Assembly: GCA_018268915.1 (NCBI GenBank) | Contig: JAFDVQ010000011.1 | Coordinates: 248,001-312,000, forward strand | From: Acidobacteriota bacterium | Lineage (GTDB): Bacteria; Acidobacteriota; Terriglobia; Terriglobales; Acidobacteriaceae | DNA: 64,000 nt | Direction of reading: 5' to 3' | Shown here: positions 1-9,772 of the stretch, piece after piece | Position numbering within the stretch: position 1 is the first letter of the stretch | Layout: the number at the start of each line of letters is the position of its first letter | Notes under the pieces: generated by a model | Told to the model about the DNA's origin: nothing | Database searches by the model: none | What the model saw: the letters and a program-made list of their open reading frames with translations, nothing else | Position numbers and translations under genes: made by a program

Positions 1-2166
1 GTAGAGACCGGCAGGGATCGTGAAGACTCGCTGAGAACTGTCGGAGCGTGCGGTTATGTTTGACGTCGCTTTGTAGACTTCGTTCCAAGCCAAACCGTAG
101 ACGTGAACCTCGGCGTGCAGATCTCCAGCTTCAGAGTATGTACTGTTCACGACATCAATCGCATGGTCGTCGTATGCGTACTGAATGTGGAGAGGCTCGC
201 AAGCTTTCTTTGCGCCGAAGTAGCCGCCGCCGGTGTCGAGGAAGTAGTCGTAGAGATGCCAGATCATTGAAGGCCATGCGTTATTGAGCATCCACTGCAC
301 GACGCCTGTCGAGGTGTATTTGTTTTTGCTATAGGCCTCGTACATGGCGCGCTCAGAGTCGTACTCCATGGTGTTGGCCATGCGCTCGTAGTCGGCTGCA
401 GACTGGGGTCTGGCGTACACAGCTTCCATGGCAGCATCGAAGACTTTGAGGTTTGCGAATTCGCCGCCGCCGTAGTGGAGGCTCCAGTCGGCGGATGGAG
501 GCCAAGCTTCCGGATCGGACAGGAAAAGCTTGCGGCTGGCGAGCGATGAGATGGCAGGGCCGGGGCTGGTCTCAGTGTTGTAGCCCCTGGCCCCGCCGTA
601 GCGCACGCCGTAGTACCAGTAGCTGGGTGCGACGTAGTCATAAGGCCCTGTCATCTTTACGCCGCTCTCGCCGGTCACGGGGGTGGGGGCCTGGGTAGCG
701 GAAGAGAGAATCGGGTTTGGCCAATGCGTTTCAGACTCGACCTGCAGGTAGGCCTTTTCAACTTCGGGGACGGGTGGATTGTCGCTGCCGTTGAGCCACA
801 CGAGCAGACTGGCGTGATGGCGAAGGCGCAGCATCTGCGAGCGGAGAGATGCGGTGGCGATGGCGAGGTCCTGCGGGGCCCAGTCTTTCCAGTGCTCCCA
901 GTGATCGCAGCAGCACCAGCCAAGCATGACGAGGATGCCGCGCTCGTCGGCGAGATGGAAGAACTCTTCGGTTTCGAGTTTGCCTTCGAGACGGATGGTG
1001 TTGAGGTTCATGTTTTCGACGAGATCGAATTGGCTGCGCAGGCGATTGTCGTCGGTGCGGAGAAGCATGTCCTGCGACCATCCGGCGCCGCGAATGAGGA
1101 TGGGTTTGCCGTTGATGCGGAAGAGACGGCTGCCATTGGCGGTGAGCTCTGAAGTGACTTCGCGGATGCCGAAGTTGACGCTCTGTTCGTCGGTGATGTG
1201 ACCCTGCGTGGAGAAGCTGACGGTTAGGTGCTCAAGGTGCGGGTCGCCCATCTGACGGGGCCACCATAGTTTTGGATTTTGAATGCGGAGAGCCGGGAAC
1301 TGTTCGGGGCTGAAGGCGACGGACTGATCTTCGTGGGCGGCCAGTTCGACGGGCTTTTCGAATTTCACTCCGGCGACGGTACCGGAGACGATGCCCTTGA
1401 TCGTGCCTGCCGAGGCGTTGTGGAGTTCGGCATAGACGGTGATGTCGGCGCGATTGAGCGAGGCATCCGGGAAGTGCGTGGTTGCGAGAGGAGACCGAAC
1501 TGTTACGGGACTTGTCTGTACGAGATCGACTGCGCCCCAGAGACCCATGTCCTTGTCGGGCGGGCAGGGATTCCAATCGACCCAGTTGATGCCGAGGTCT
1601 TTCTCCGTGGGGGCAGTGGTCTTGACGGCGATGACGTTAGGTTTGCCGGGAGTGATGGATTCAGTGATGTCGAAGTCGTAGGTGCGATAGGCGCCGGCAA
1701 TTTGAGTGGCGTCAGCGATCTTCTTGCCGTTAATCCAGAGCTCGCCGCGGTAGTTGATGCCGCCAAAGTGAAGCCAGAGGCGATTGTCTCTGGCTGCGAG
1801 CACGGGAGCGTTGAACTGTTTGCGATACCACCATGCGCAGGCGTAGGGGCTATCGGGCGACATGGCGATGTTAGAGAAGTTGTGGCCGATGGGGTAGGTG
1901 GTGCCGGGGATCTTGCGGAGGTTGTCGCCGAAGTAGGGATCGGGAAGGAGGCCGGCTTTCACCTGCGCGGCGAGCACTGTGCTGGGGACCGAGGTTTTTA
2001 TCCAGCCCTGAGCAGCGAAGGAGGAGACGGAGATTGCTGCGCCGTCGGCGGTGTCTTTGCAGGCAGATTGAAGCTGCCAGTCGTCGAGAAGAGGCGAGCG
2101 TGTCTGTGCGGCGAGAGAGATTTGGAAGAGGAAGAGTGCCAGTAGGGCCAGGACGTTCCGTTTCAT
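1..2166 (-). CDS. Glycoside hydrolase family 2 protein (exo-beta-glucosaminidase/mannosidase-like), C-terminus cut by window
   Basis: The frame is open from the ATG at 2166 to the window start (722 codons), so the C-terminus is missing. A signal peptide (MKRNVLALLALFLFQISLAA) indicates export. A GH2 sugar-binding domain, an immunoglobulin-like domain and a TIM barrel follow. The barrel carries WLNGSDNPP with candidate acid/base D462 and NTETSPGPA with candidate nucleophile E532. The 70-residue spacing matches what I recall for exo-beta-D-glucosaminidase CsxA (D469/E541), which uses Asp rather than Glu as the acid. A conserved region with WMLNNAWPSMIWHLYDY follows. The gene lies 43 bp downstream of a LacI-type regulator on the same strand and is probably co-transcribed with it. 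The exact substrate (glucosamine, mannose or galactose linkages) cannot be fixed from sequence. Confidence 0.9.
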   Translation of the reverse strand, partial: MKRNVLALLALFLFQISLAAQTRSPLLDDWQLQSACKDTADGAAISVSSFAAQGWIKTSVPSTVLAAQVKAGLLPDPYFGDNLRKIPGTTYPIGHNFSNIAMSPDSPYACAWWYRKQFNAPVLAARDNRLWLHFGGINYRGELWINGKKIADATQIAGAYRTYDFDITESITPGKPNVIAVKTTAPTEKDLGINWVDWNPCPPDKDMGLWGAVDLVQTSPVTVRSPLATTHFPDASLNRADITVYAELHNASAGTIKGIVSGTVAGVKFEKPVELAAHEDQSVAFSPEQFPALRIQNPKLWWPRQMGDPHLEHLTVSFSTQGHITDEQSVNFGIREVTSELTANGSRLFRINGKPILIRGAGWSQDMLLRTDDNRLRSQFDLVENMNLNTIRLEGKLETEEFFHLADERGILVMLGWCCCDHWEHWKDWAPQDLAIATASLRSQMLRLRHHASLLVWLNGSDNPPVPEVEKAYLQVESETHWPNPILSSATQAPTPVTGESGVKMTGPYDYVAPSYWYYGVRYGGARGYNTETSPGPAISSLASRKLFLSDPEAWPPSADWSLHYGGGEFANLKVFDAAMEAVYARPQSAADYERMANTMEYDSERAMYEAYSKNKYTSTGVVQWMLNNAWPSMIWHLYDYFLDTGGGYFGAKKACEPLHIQYAYDDHAIDVVNSTYSEAGDLHAEVHVYGLAWNEVYKATSNITARSDSSQRVFTIPAGLY

Positions 2167-2209
2167 ATTCACCTGCGGGGTAAGTCAAGTGCGAATCGGT
2201 TGATGATCA

Positions 2210-3298
2210 TCAAGGTCTGATCTTGCGTGGCGCCGAGGGACAACGAGCAGTGGACATGCGCACGATCAATTCGGGCGAGGCGTTGTAAAGCTGAGCAGGC
2301 TTATGCGATTGCCCTTCGCGAGCGTTGATGGCCTGGAGGGTCCACTCAGAAGCGAGAAGGCCCATTTCTTTCAGAGGCTGGTGAACGGTGGTGATTCCGG
2401 GCGTCGCTACGGCAGCGGGCAGGACATCGTCGAAGCCTACGACTGAACAGTCATCCGGAACTCTTACGCCAGCACCGTTTAGTCCGCGCACGACACCGAG
2501 TGCAGTGAGGTCGTCGAATGCAAGGACAGCGGTGAAAGGCCGTTTGGAGGCTAGCATTTCGTTGGCGAAATGGAAACCGCCTTCGAAGCCGGATGTGGAG
2601 TTAGTGATGTTGGGAAGTTGATAGACGAGTTTGGGGTCGATTTTGACGGCGGCTTCTGCGGCGGCGCGCTGTACGCCTGCCCAGCGGAGTTCGGTATCGA
2701 AAAGCTCCTGAGGGCCTCGAACGATAGCAATGCGGCGGTGGCCGAGTTCGATGAGGTGGCGCATGGCGAGCGCACCCCCAGCCTCGTTGTCGACCAGAAG
2801 CGAACTGACGTTTCGGTTGGTGAGGTCGCGGCCGACGATGACGATGGGAACTTGATTCTTTTCGACGTCGTCGAGAAGGTTGGTTTCCTGGAAGATCCAG
2901 CTTGCGATAACGATGACACCTTCGGCGCGTCGCTCGAGGATCATGCGCAGATAGCTATCGAATAGCTTGCGCTGGGTCTGAGCATCGACAAGAAGCGGCA
3001 TGTAGTTGACGGGCTGAAGTCCTGCCTGAATGCCGTGAACGATGGGGATGCAGAAGGGATCAGAGAGATCGTATGCGAGGACGGCGATGGACTGGCTACG
3101 ACGGCGGCGCAAGGAGCGCGCATAAGCGTCAGGATGATAACCAAGGTCTCGCGCCATTTTACGGATTTGTTCGCGAGTGGTTGCGGCGACGTTTTGCGAG
3201 AGCGGCGCTTCGCTGAGGACGATGGAGACAGTGGAAACGGAGTATCCGCAGGCGCGCGCGATGTCGAGCAGCGTGACGTGACCAGACTTGCGTTGCAC
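2210..3298 (-). CDS. LacI family transcriptional regulator
   Basis: A 362-residue repressor of normal LacI/GalR length. The N-terminal helix-turn-helix (about residues 8-55) contains VTLLDIARACGYSVSTVSIV and the hinge YHPDAYARSLRRRRS. The rest is a periplasmic-binding-protein-like sensor domain with the family signatures GVIVIAS, HRRIAIVRG and VVGFDD near the end. The start is a GTG at 3298, with an AGGAGG eight bases upstream. It is divergent from the TonB receptor at 3512. A perfect 16-bp palindrome with central CG in the intergenic region is its likely operator. It probably represses both the receptor and its own operon with the GH2 enzyme until a sugar ligand binds. The ligand is unknown. 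Confidence 0.95.
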   Translation of the reverse strand: MQRKSGHVTLLDIARACGYSVSTVSIVLSEAPLSQNVAATTREQIRKMARDLGYHPDAYARSLRRRRSQSIAVLAYDLSDPFCIPIVHGIQAGLQPVNYMPLLVDAQTQRKLFDSYLRMILERRAEGVIVIASWIFQETNLLDDVEKNQVPIVIVGRDLTNRNVSSLLVDNEAGGALAMRHLIELGHRRIAIVRGPQELFDTELRWAGVQRAAAEAAVKIDPKLVYQLPNITNSTSGFEGGFHFANEMLASKRPFTAVLAFDDLTALGVVRGLNGAGVRVPDDCSVVGFDDVLPAAVATPGITTVHQPLKEMGLLASEWTLQAINAREGQSHKPAQLYNASPELIVRMSTARCPSAPRKIRP

Positions 3299-3425
3299 CT
3301 TATCTGCCTCCTTCGCAGTTTGATCTCCGAGGGAACTTCAGCGGACCCGTTCACTCAGAACCGGTTGAGCAAATCCATTTACTGCTGCAACATGGGCAAG
3401 CGGAAATGGAGCGGTCACTTTCCGC

Positions 3426-3454
3426 TTGACAGTCGGAAGGAACAATCTTACATT
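3426..3454 (+). promoter_or_regulatory. Sigma-70-type promoter of the TonB receptor gene
   Basis: TTGACA at 3426-3431 (perfect -35) and TACATT at 3449-3454 (-10) are separated by exactly 17 bp. Transcription would start near 3461, about 50 bp before the receptor ATG at 3512. Confidence 0.75.
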
Positions 3455-3467
3455 CACTTGTCAAGAG

Positions 3468-3483
3468 ATTCAAACGTTTGAAT
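3468..3483. promoter_or_regulatory. LacI-family operator (16-bp palindrome)
   Basis: ATTCAAACGTTTGAAT is a perfect inverted repeat with the central CG typical of LacI/GalR operators. It lies about +7 to +22 relative to the predicted start of the adjacent promoter, where a bound repressor would block initiation or early elongation. The regulator gene at 2210-3298 is divergent and starts 170 bp away. Confidence 0.8.
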
Positions 3484-3511
3484 AAGGACGTTTGAGCCCC
3501 GGGAGTTTGCT

Positions 3512-6500
3512 ATGATCTGCCCGCGCTCGCGATCGAGCCTTGCGCTTTTGATCGCCTTTTTCGTCTTTGTGCTCTGCGCTTTCACTCCATCAGCTTTTGC
3601 CCAGGCGGGCAGAGGATCGATCAGCGGACTTGTCAGCGACCAATCGGGAGCAATCGTTCCCGGAGCAAAAGTGGTGGCCGAGAGCCAGGCTACCGGGCTG
3701 AAGCTCTCAACGGTCTCGACAGATGCGGGCTTGTATTCGTTTGTGTCGCTGGCACCCGGAGTCTATCGGGTGACGGCCACGGCGCAGGGTTTCGACACGC
3801 TGGTGGCGAATAACATCCGAGTTTCGGTTGACCAGGGAACCACTGCGAATCTGACGCTGAAGATCGGCAGTGTGAGCGAAGTTGTGACGGTGAACGATTC
3901 GACTTCGCTTGTTGAAGCGACGAATTCGACTGTCGGACAGTTGATTGGAGCGGACACGATCGACCGCGTGCCGCTGCTGACGCGCAATGTTTTTGACCTG
4001 GTTCAGTTGAGCGCGGGCGTGACACCAGCGAACGGAACGCCCAACTCTTCGACGTCACAGCAGATCGCAAGTATCACGAGCGGCCGACCGGGCGTGGACG
4101 TTTCTTCCTACACGATCAATGGGGCGATCATTGGCTCCGTCTACTACATGGTCGACGGCAGCCCGTTGGGCATAGCAGAGAACAATGCCGGAGCGATTAT
4201 TCCGGCGCTGGAGATGCCGGAAGACGGAGTGGAGGAGACGCGAGTTGAAACGCAAAACACGCCAGCGTCGTATCAAAGCGGCGGTGCGGGCGTGATCAGC
4301 CTGGTGACGAAGTCGGGGACCAATGCGTTTCACGGAGATGCCTTTGGCGTGTTCCGTCCGAACATCCTTGCTGCGAATGAATACTTCAACAAGCGAAGCG
4401 GCTTCGCCACGCCGGACTATCACCGGTACCAGGAGGGCGGCGCGATTGGCGGCCCGATCGTGAAGGACAAGCTGTTCTTCTTTGGCGACTATGAGGACAC
4501 GCAGCAGCAACAGTTTGATGGCTCGAACTGGTTCACGGTGCCAACTTCGGCGGAGCGTGCCGGTGATTTCTCGGCTGACTCGTTCACAATTTATAACCCG
4601 ATGGTTCCCGAGGTTCAAGACCCGGATGACACTACCAAATGGATAAGGCAGCCGTTCGCGAACAACGTGATCCCGAATCCGAACCCTATCGCGGTGGAAA
4701 TGCTTTCGCATTTTCCAAAGTGCAACTGGAATCCGGATACGAATGAGGCCAGCGATTCCTGCGACTCTTTGACCGACGGCGCGACGAGAAATCTTTACGT
4801 CCCCGGTCTCGATCCGCTGAAGGCACACAAGTTCGACGTGCGCATTGACTGGGTGCAGAGCGAGAAGCAGCGGATCTATGGGCGGTTCTCGTATGACAAG
4901 CTGTTCTTCTCGCTGGTGAATGCATTCAACAGCATGTGGGATCCCTACTATGCGCAGAACGCAACCAACGGGCGGAATTTTATCCTTGCCGACGATCTGA
5001 CGTTGAGTCCGACTACGGTTCTGCAGCTGCGTTACTCGTTCACGCGCCACTACGAGAACCAGGGCGGCGATCCGCGGCAGAACGGATTCGACATCACGAC
5101 GCTCGGCTTCCCGGCGTCGCTGGCGGCCGAGCAGGTCTACAAGACCCTGCCGTTGGCGGATTTCTGGGATGTGGGCGGAGGTATCGGCGGCACGTCGAAC
5201 TGGAACACGTTTGTTTACGCAAGCGAGAACAGCGATGCCAATGTTTCTTTGACGAAGACACTGGGCAAGCATGAACTCAGTGCCGGGTTTGAATACATGA
5301 AGCGCTTCCTGAATGTCGGGCAACCGCCCGCTTCTTCGGGCTGGTACAGCTTTGACACTTCAGCGACCGATAAGTCGATCGATTCCGGTGAAGACGGGAG
5401 CGATTTCGCGTCTTTCCTGTTAGGCATGGGGTCGGTTCCAGGCGCCGAGAGCTACAACTTCACGAAGGACCTGTTTGTCGCCGAAGCGAATCCTTACTAC
5501 GCAGCTTTTATCGAAGACACCTTCCATCCGATGAAGTCGTTGACACTGACAGCGGGACTGCGGTGGGACATCTTCGGCGGTAAGACGGAAAGGCATAACC
5601 GGCTCGAGTATTTCGATCCATCCGCTTCGAACACCGCAGGCGGGGTGCAATACACGGGCGCTGAAGTCTACGTTGGCAAGAACAGCCGTTCACCATTTGA
5701 CGCAAACCTGAAGGACTTCGGGCCGAGGATTGGATTCGCATGGCAGATGGTGCCCAAGATGGTTGTGCGCGGCGGCGCCGGATTCTATTTCGGACCGAGC
5801 CCGCACATGGTGGGTGGCGCCTCTCAGAATAGTGACGGATTCGCGTCGGTTTCGAACTGGGACTCTACCTGCTTTACGGAGGGAGGCAACACTACCTACA
5901 ACGGAACTTCGCTGTGCGCGGATGCTGCGCCCGGCAGCCCGGCACCGAGCACAACGGGGATCTATTCGCTAAGCAATCCATTTCCGAATGGAGTTGTGGG
6001 GCTTATCGACTCGCCCAGCGGATTGGCCAACAACCTGGGCTCGACGTTGTACACGATGCTTCGCACGCAGCGAACGCCGACTACCTACAACTTCAACTTT
6101 GGATTCGAATACGAATTTCCGCACCAGGTCATCTTCAGCGCTGCCTATGTTGGCAGCCGCGGGTTGTTCCTGCCACTGGGTTCGCTAGATCTGAACCAGC
6201 TTGATCTCAATACGATTGCCAGCAACGGCGCCGCGCTGTGCGTGGACAACTCCAACGCTGAATGCCAGATGGTGCCGAATCAATGGGCGTCGATTCTGCC
6301 CACAACGAATTCAAATTACGGTGCAGCCGAGGTGCCGCTCTGGGTATCGCTGCAGAAATATCCGCAGTTCGGCAGCGGCAACTATGGCGGCGGCAATGGA
6401 GTGAACATTGCCGGCTATCCCGGCGGCGACTCAGACTACAGCTCGCTGCAGACAAAGGTGCAAAAGAGGCTGACGCACCATTTCACAACGCTGGCGACAT

Positions 6501-7165
6501 TTACCTGGGCGAAGCTGATGACAGACGACGGCAATCCCCCGCTGGCGTTTGTGGGTTCACATGGAGGTGGGCCGCAGAATGCACGCAACCTGAGTCTTGA
6601 ACATTCGGTGAGCCCGCAGGACGTGAAATATCAGTTCACGGGGCAGGCTTCGTACGATTTGCCGGTCGGCCGTGGACGAGCAGTGGACATGGGCGGTGTG
6701 GGCAATGCCGTTCTCGGCGGATGGACGCTGAATGGAATTGTGTACCTGAGCACAGGCGTTCCGATCGCTTCACCAACCTCTGGAGTGGAGCCTTCTTATT
6801 TCAATCAGCGTGCCGATCTGACGTGCGATCCGAGCAAGGGAGCTCTGCACACTTCGGATGAATGGTTCAAGATGGACTGCTTCTCGATTCCGTCAAGCCC
6901 GTTCATTCCGGGAACCGCTCCAGCGTATCTGGATCATGTACGCACGGCGGGCGCCAGAGATGTTGACCTGTCGCTCTACAAACACTTCACGTTCGGAAGG
7001 GAGAAGGATCTGAGATTCGAGATATCCTCTTACAACGTTGGGAACTATGCTCAGCTTGGTATGCCTTATGTTCCGAGCCTGACCATTCCGACTGACTGGG
7101 GATTGATCGGCAACACGGTCAATAGTCCAAGGCAGTTCCAGTTTGGAAGCCGGTTCACGTTCTGA
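3512..7165 (+). CDS. TonB-dependent receptor with N-terminal carboxypeptidase-regulatory-like domain (Oar-like)
   Basis: A 1217-residue outer-membrane protein with a signal peptide over about residues 1-31 ending in AFA. A CarboxypepD_reg-like beta domain follows (about 33-130, starting GSISGLVSDQSGAIVPGAKV), then a plug region (about 130-270) and a long beta-barrel ending in FGSRFTF with a terminal aromatic residue. This is the large Oar-like receptor type common in Acidobacteriota. It is expected to bring sugars or other large substrates across the outer membrane using TonB energy. Its position opposite lacI and the GH2 gene suggests it imports the oligosaccharide cleaved by the GH2 enzyme. 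No SusD-like partner is visible in this window. Confidence 0.93.
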   Translation: MICPRSRSSLALLIAFFVFVLCAFTPSAFAQAGRGSISGLVSDQSGAIVPGAKVVAESQATGLKLSTVSTDAGLYSFVSLAPGVYRVTATAQGFDTLVANNIRVSVDQGTTANLTLKIGSVSEVVTVNDSTSLVEATNSTVGQLIGADTIDRVPLLTRNVFDLVQLSAGVTPANGTPNSSTSQQIASITSGRPGVDVSSYTINGAIIGSVYYMVDGSPLGIAENNAGAIIPALEMPEDGVEETRVETQNTPASYQSGGAGVISLVTKSGTNAFHGDAFGVFRPNILAANEYFNKRSGFATPDYHRYQEGGAIGGPIVKDKLFFFGDYEDTQQQQFDGSNWFTVPTSAERAGDFSADSFTIYNPMVPEVQDPDDTTKWIRQPFANNVIPNPNPIAVEMLSHFPKCNWNPDTNEASDSCDSLTDGATRNLYVPGLDPLKAHKFDVRIDWVQSEKQRIYGRFSYDKLFFSLVNAFNSMWDPYYAQNATNGRNFILADDLTLSPTTVLQLRYSFTRHYENQGGDPRQNGFDITTLGFPASLAAEQVYKTLPLADFWDVGGGIGGTSNWNTFVYASENSDANVSLTKTLGKHELSAGFEYMKRFLNVGQPPASSGWYSFDTSATDKSIDSGEDGSDFASFLLGMGSVPGAESYNFTKDLFVAEANPYYAAFIEDTFHPMKSLTLTAGLRWDIFGGKTERHNRLEYFDPSASNTAGGVQYTGAEVYVGKNSRSPFDANLKDFGPRIGFAWQMVPKMVVRGGAGFYFGPSPHMVGGASQNSDGFASVSNWDSTCFTEGGNTTYNGTSLCADAAPGSPAPSTTGIYSLSNPFPNGVVGLIDSPSGLANNLGSTLYTMLRTQRTPTTYNFNFGFEYEFPHQVIFSAAYVGSRGLFLPLGSLDLNQLDLNTIASNGAALCVDNSNAECQMVPNQWASILPTTNSNYGAAEVPLWVSLQKYPQFGSGNYGGGNGVNIAGYPGGDSDYSSLQTKVQKRLTHHFTTLATFTWAKLMTDDGNPPLAFVGSHGGGPQNARNLSLEHSVSPQDVKYQFTGQASYDLPVGRGRAVDMGGVGNAVLGGWTLNGIVYLSTGVPIASPTSGVEPSYFNQRADLTCDPSKGALHTSDEWFKMDCFSIPSSPFIPGTAPAYLDHVRTAGARDVDLSLYKHFTFGREKDLRFEISSYNVGNYAQLGMPYVPSLTIPTDWGLIGNTVNSPRQFQFGSRFTF

Positions 7166-7188
7166 CCAGGCTGAGAACTGGGAAAGTC

Positions 7189-7230
7189 ATCGAGCCAATC
7201 GCCTTCAAGGTGGTTGGCTCGATTTGCTTT
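7189..7230 (+). terminator. Rho-independent terminator after the TonB receptor gene
   Basis: A 10-bp inverted repeat (ATCGAGCCAA at 7189-7198 and TTGGCTCGAT at 7214-7223) is followed by TTGCTTT. It lies between the convergent receptor and CHAT genes. Confidence 0.75.
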
Positions 7231-7231
7231 G

Positions 7232-9772
7232 TCAGAGGCCTGTGTAGATCTGCATCGGCGCCCAATAGAATGGCTTGCGGAATTCCTTCTTTGAATGGAG
7301 CATCGCGAGCTTTGCCTGGCGAAGAGCCGCGCTGGGCGGGAGGCCGCCATATAGACCGCGATACAGATCGCCCATCATCTGAGGTTCGGATTCGTCGCTG
7401 ACTTCCCACAGGGCACCAATCACGTTGTGCGCGCCGGCACGCAGGAAGGCCCATGCGAGACCGATTGACCCTTCGCCCGCGAAGATGCGATTGCCGCTTC
7501 CGTAGCATGCCGAGATAGTGACCATTTCTGCTCGGATGGGATGCTGGATGATGTCGCGTGCATGGAGCTTGAAGGAATCTTCGGCGGCGGAGGAGCGGGA
7601 GAGGATGATGGCAGAGTCGAGTGGATCGATGCTGCTGGCTACTCCGTGAGCGACGAAGTGGATGTAGGAGAATTGCTGGGGAGCAACCCCAAGGTAGGCC
7701 GCAGGCGTGGCTTGTTCCCGGGAATATGACGCGGCGTTTTGCGGCCCGACTCGCTGTTGAATCTCTTTCATCTCCGCAGCGGCCATTGGCAAATTGGGAT
7801 AGTCGGGGCCGGGAGAGATGGCATCTCCGATGAGGAGAAGCTTGCGTTGAGCGGGCACCGAGGCATGAGCAGACGCTAGCATTTGCAGCGAAGGCGCGGA
7901 GGAGATCGTGGCGTCTTCGATCCAGTAGTGGGGCTGTGGCGATGGAACGATGAGGGTCTCGAAGTTGAGCTGGCTGAGAGCGCCGTCGGCGAGGACGATG
8001 ACGTTCGAACGGTTGTCGAGCGATGCTGATGCGGGCGCAACAAGGCGCTGAAACAGGGCCCGTCCGTCGGAATCGGGGAACTCAAGCGGATCTCCGAACC
8101 CGCGCAGGCTCCTGCTGTAACGACTGACTAGATCGCTGATCTGTTTCTTGGATGGGAGCACGTGAATCGACGTGGCGTTGGGTGTGATAGCCCACAGGTA
8201 CGATTGCTTTGCACCGACCCAGTAAAAGAGCAGAGTGGATCCGGTCTTTCGCGCGATCTCGGACGGGTGAGGGATATGGGTGGCGGAGGTTTTGGAGAGG
8301 AGCCCAAGCCCCTGAGCCAAAGCCCTCGCACGGCTCTGGTCTGCAAGGATCAAAGCCTCGTCAGACTTTCGGCGCTTGACGAGGAAATCGATGTAGTCAT
8401 CGTAGATTCCTTCCGCGTTTGCTCCGAAGGGTAGCCTGGAGTCCTCGTTTCTTAGTTGATCGCGCTCCTGTTCGAAGGTCGCAAGGGCGGTTCGATACAT
8501 CCGGTCGGCGGCTTCAAAATTCTGTTCAGATTCGAAGAGAAGTGCTAAGCCGTGCTCCGCTTCGAGCCGCATCGAAGTCTGGCTCGATGGATCCTCGACG
8601 ATGGAGCGAAATAGACCTTCAGATTGCCCGGAGTGACCTTTTGCAGCTGCAATTCTTGCTCGCGCGAGCATTACATCTAAAACGTCGAGATGATTTTTGC
8701 TGCTCTGGATTCGGCGCGTTACATCATCCAGATAGGCGTCAGCCTTGTCGAGTTGACCGAGGTCGATCGACACGTATGCCAAGTCTTCGAGCGTGTTGAT
8801 GATGTCCTGCTTGCTATCGATCTGCTCCGCCAAAGAGAGTGCCTGCTGATAGACCACCGAGGCACGGTCCAGGTCTCCGGCGCTCTGGTGGACGTAGCCA
8901 ATCGTGCTAGTCCAACCTAGTTCCGCACGAATCGAACCGCGACGCTTTGCGCTTTTTTGAGCTTCGAGAAGCAAGTCGCGCGCGCGTTCGCCATCGCCAA
9001 GGTTGTAATAGGCCCAACCGAGATTTCCCGTGGTCTTCTCATCGATTTCTTCGGCTCCCAGCGATTTGGAGTCTTGCTGAGCTGACCGGAGCCAGTCCAA
9101 CGCATCATCGTAGTGCTCACTCTGAAGGGCACTCCAGCCGATGTTCATCTTTGCAATCGCGCTGCGGAACCGGTTTTTGCGGGCCTCTTCAAACGCGAGG
9201 GCATCCAGAAAAGCTTGCCGTGCCAGCTGCAGCTTTCCCTGATTTACTGCGAGAATCCCCCGCGCGTCAAAGACGTTTCCGCATGTGGATACGGGGTTGT
9301 TGCGACAGAGGTCTTCGGCTGAAGCAAGCCTCTGCTCTGCTTTAGCAGTCTGCGCCTGACGAGTGAGTGCGACAGCCTCAAGGGCTAGCTTCAGAACCGA
9401 TCCCTCGGGATAGCCGGGAGATGAACGATAGGCACTCAGAAGGCTGAGTGCAGGATCGTACATGCCACGCCAGACCATGACCTCAGCCGCAAGGAGCTGA
9501 AAGCGAGCTGCCCACTCATTCCTGGTAGTCCGGAGCCGCTCATAGCCGCGCTCCGATTCGCGCTGTGAACCCGCGAGATCACCTCGGACATACAGCTGCC
9601 ATGCCAAGGCGTAGTCTGCTGGAGCATTAGCCGACCGCAAATCTCCCTGAAAGGCGGCGAGAAGCAGCCCCAGAAGTGCAAGGGGAATGAATTGGCCAGC
9701 GCGCCTTGTTACGGACCGCTTTGTCCATTTGTCTTGCCGCCGCCCAGACTGATCACTCCGCCACCGATGCAT
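7232..9772 (-). CDS. TPR-CHAT domain protein (caspase-like protease), membrane-anchored or exported
   Basis: Taking the ATG at 9772 gives 846 residues; the frame stays open to 9955, but that would overlap the upstream gene by 247 bp. A basic segment and hydrophobic helix near residues 25-45 (IPLALLGLLLAAF) form a signal peptide or anchor. About 450 residues of TPR-like helical repeats follow (motifs LGWAYYNLGDGERARDLLLEA and similar). The C-terminal CHAT domain has the caspase-type dyad: His in FVAHGVASS (about H709) and Cys in ISACYGSG (about C756), followed by EGSIGLAWAFLRAGAHNVIG. CHAT proteins are clan CD cysteine proteases. It is the last gene of the sigma/anti-sigma operon and overlaps the gene before it by 64 bp with this start. 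The dyad appears intact; the substrate is unknown. Confidence 0.88.
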   Translation of the reverse strand: MHRWRSDQSGRRQDKWTKRSVTRRAGQFIPLALLGLLLAAFQGDLRSANAPADYALAWQLYVRGDLAGSQRESERGYERLRTTRNEWAARFQLLAAEVMVWRGMYDPALSLLSAYRSSPGYPEGSVLKLALEAVALTRQAQTAKAEQRLASAEDLCRNNPVSTCGNVFDARGILAVNQGKLQLARQAFLDALAFEEARKNRFRSAIAKMNIGWSALQSEHYDDALDWLRSAQQDSKSLGAEEIDEKTTGNLGWAYYNLGDGERARDLLLEAQKSAKRRGSIRAELGWTSTIGYVHQSAGDLDRASVVYQQALSLAEQIDSKQDIINTLEDLAYVSIDLGQLDKADAYLDDVTRRIQSSKNHLDVLDVMLARARIAAAKGHSGQSEGLFRSIVEDPSSQTSMRLEAEHGLALLFESEQNFEAADRMYRTALATFEQERDQLRNEDSRLPFGANAEGIYDDYIDFLVKRRKSDEALILADQSRARALAQGLGLLSKTSATHIPHPSEIARKTGSTLLFYWVGAKQSYLWAITPNATSIHVLPSKKQISDLVSRYSRSLRGFGDPLEFPDSDGRALFQRLVAPASASLDNRSNVIVLADGALSQLNFETLIVPSPQPHYWIEDATISSAPSLQMLASAHASVPAQRKLLLIGDAISPGPDYPNLPMAAAEMKEIQQRVGPQNAASYSREQATPAAYLGVAPQQFSYIHFVAHGVASSIDPLDSAIILSRSSAAEDSFKLHARDIIQHPIRAEMVTISACYGSGNRIFAGEGSIGLAWAFLRAGAHNVIGALWEVSDESEPQMMGDLYRGLYGGLPPSAALRQAKLAMLHSKKEFRKPFYWAPMQIYTGL

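Noticed and set aside
1279..2145. 288-codon plus-strand frame opposite the GH2 gene
   Set aside because: Antisense to a continuous GH2 frame with signal peptide and catalytic motifs; no family resemblance.
4055..5323. 422-codon minus-strand open frame inside the first TonB receptor gene
   Set aside because: Antisense to a confident coding gene; no recognisable motifs, Arg/Val-rich composition typical of shadow frames in GC-rich DNA.
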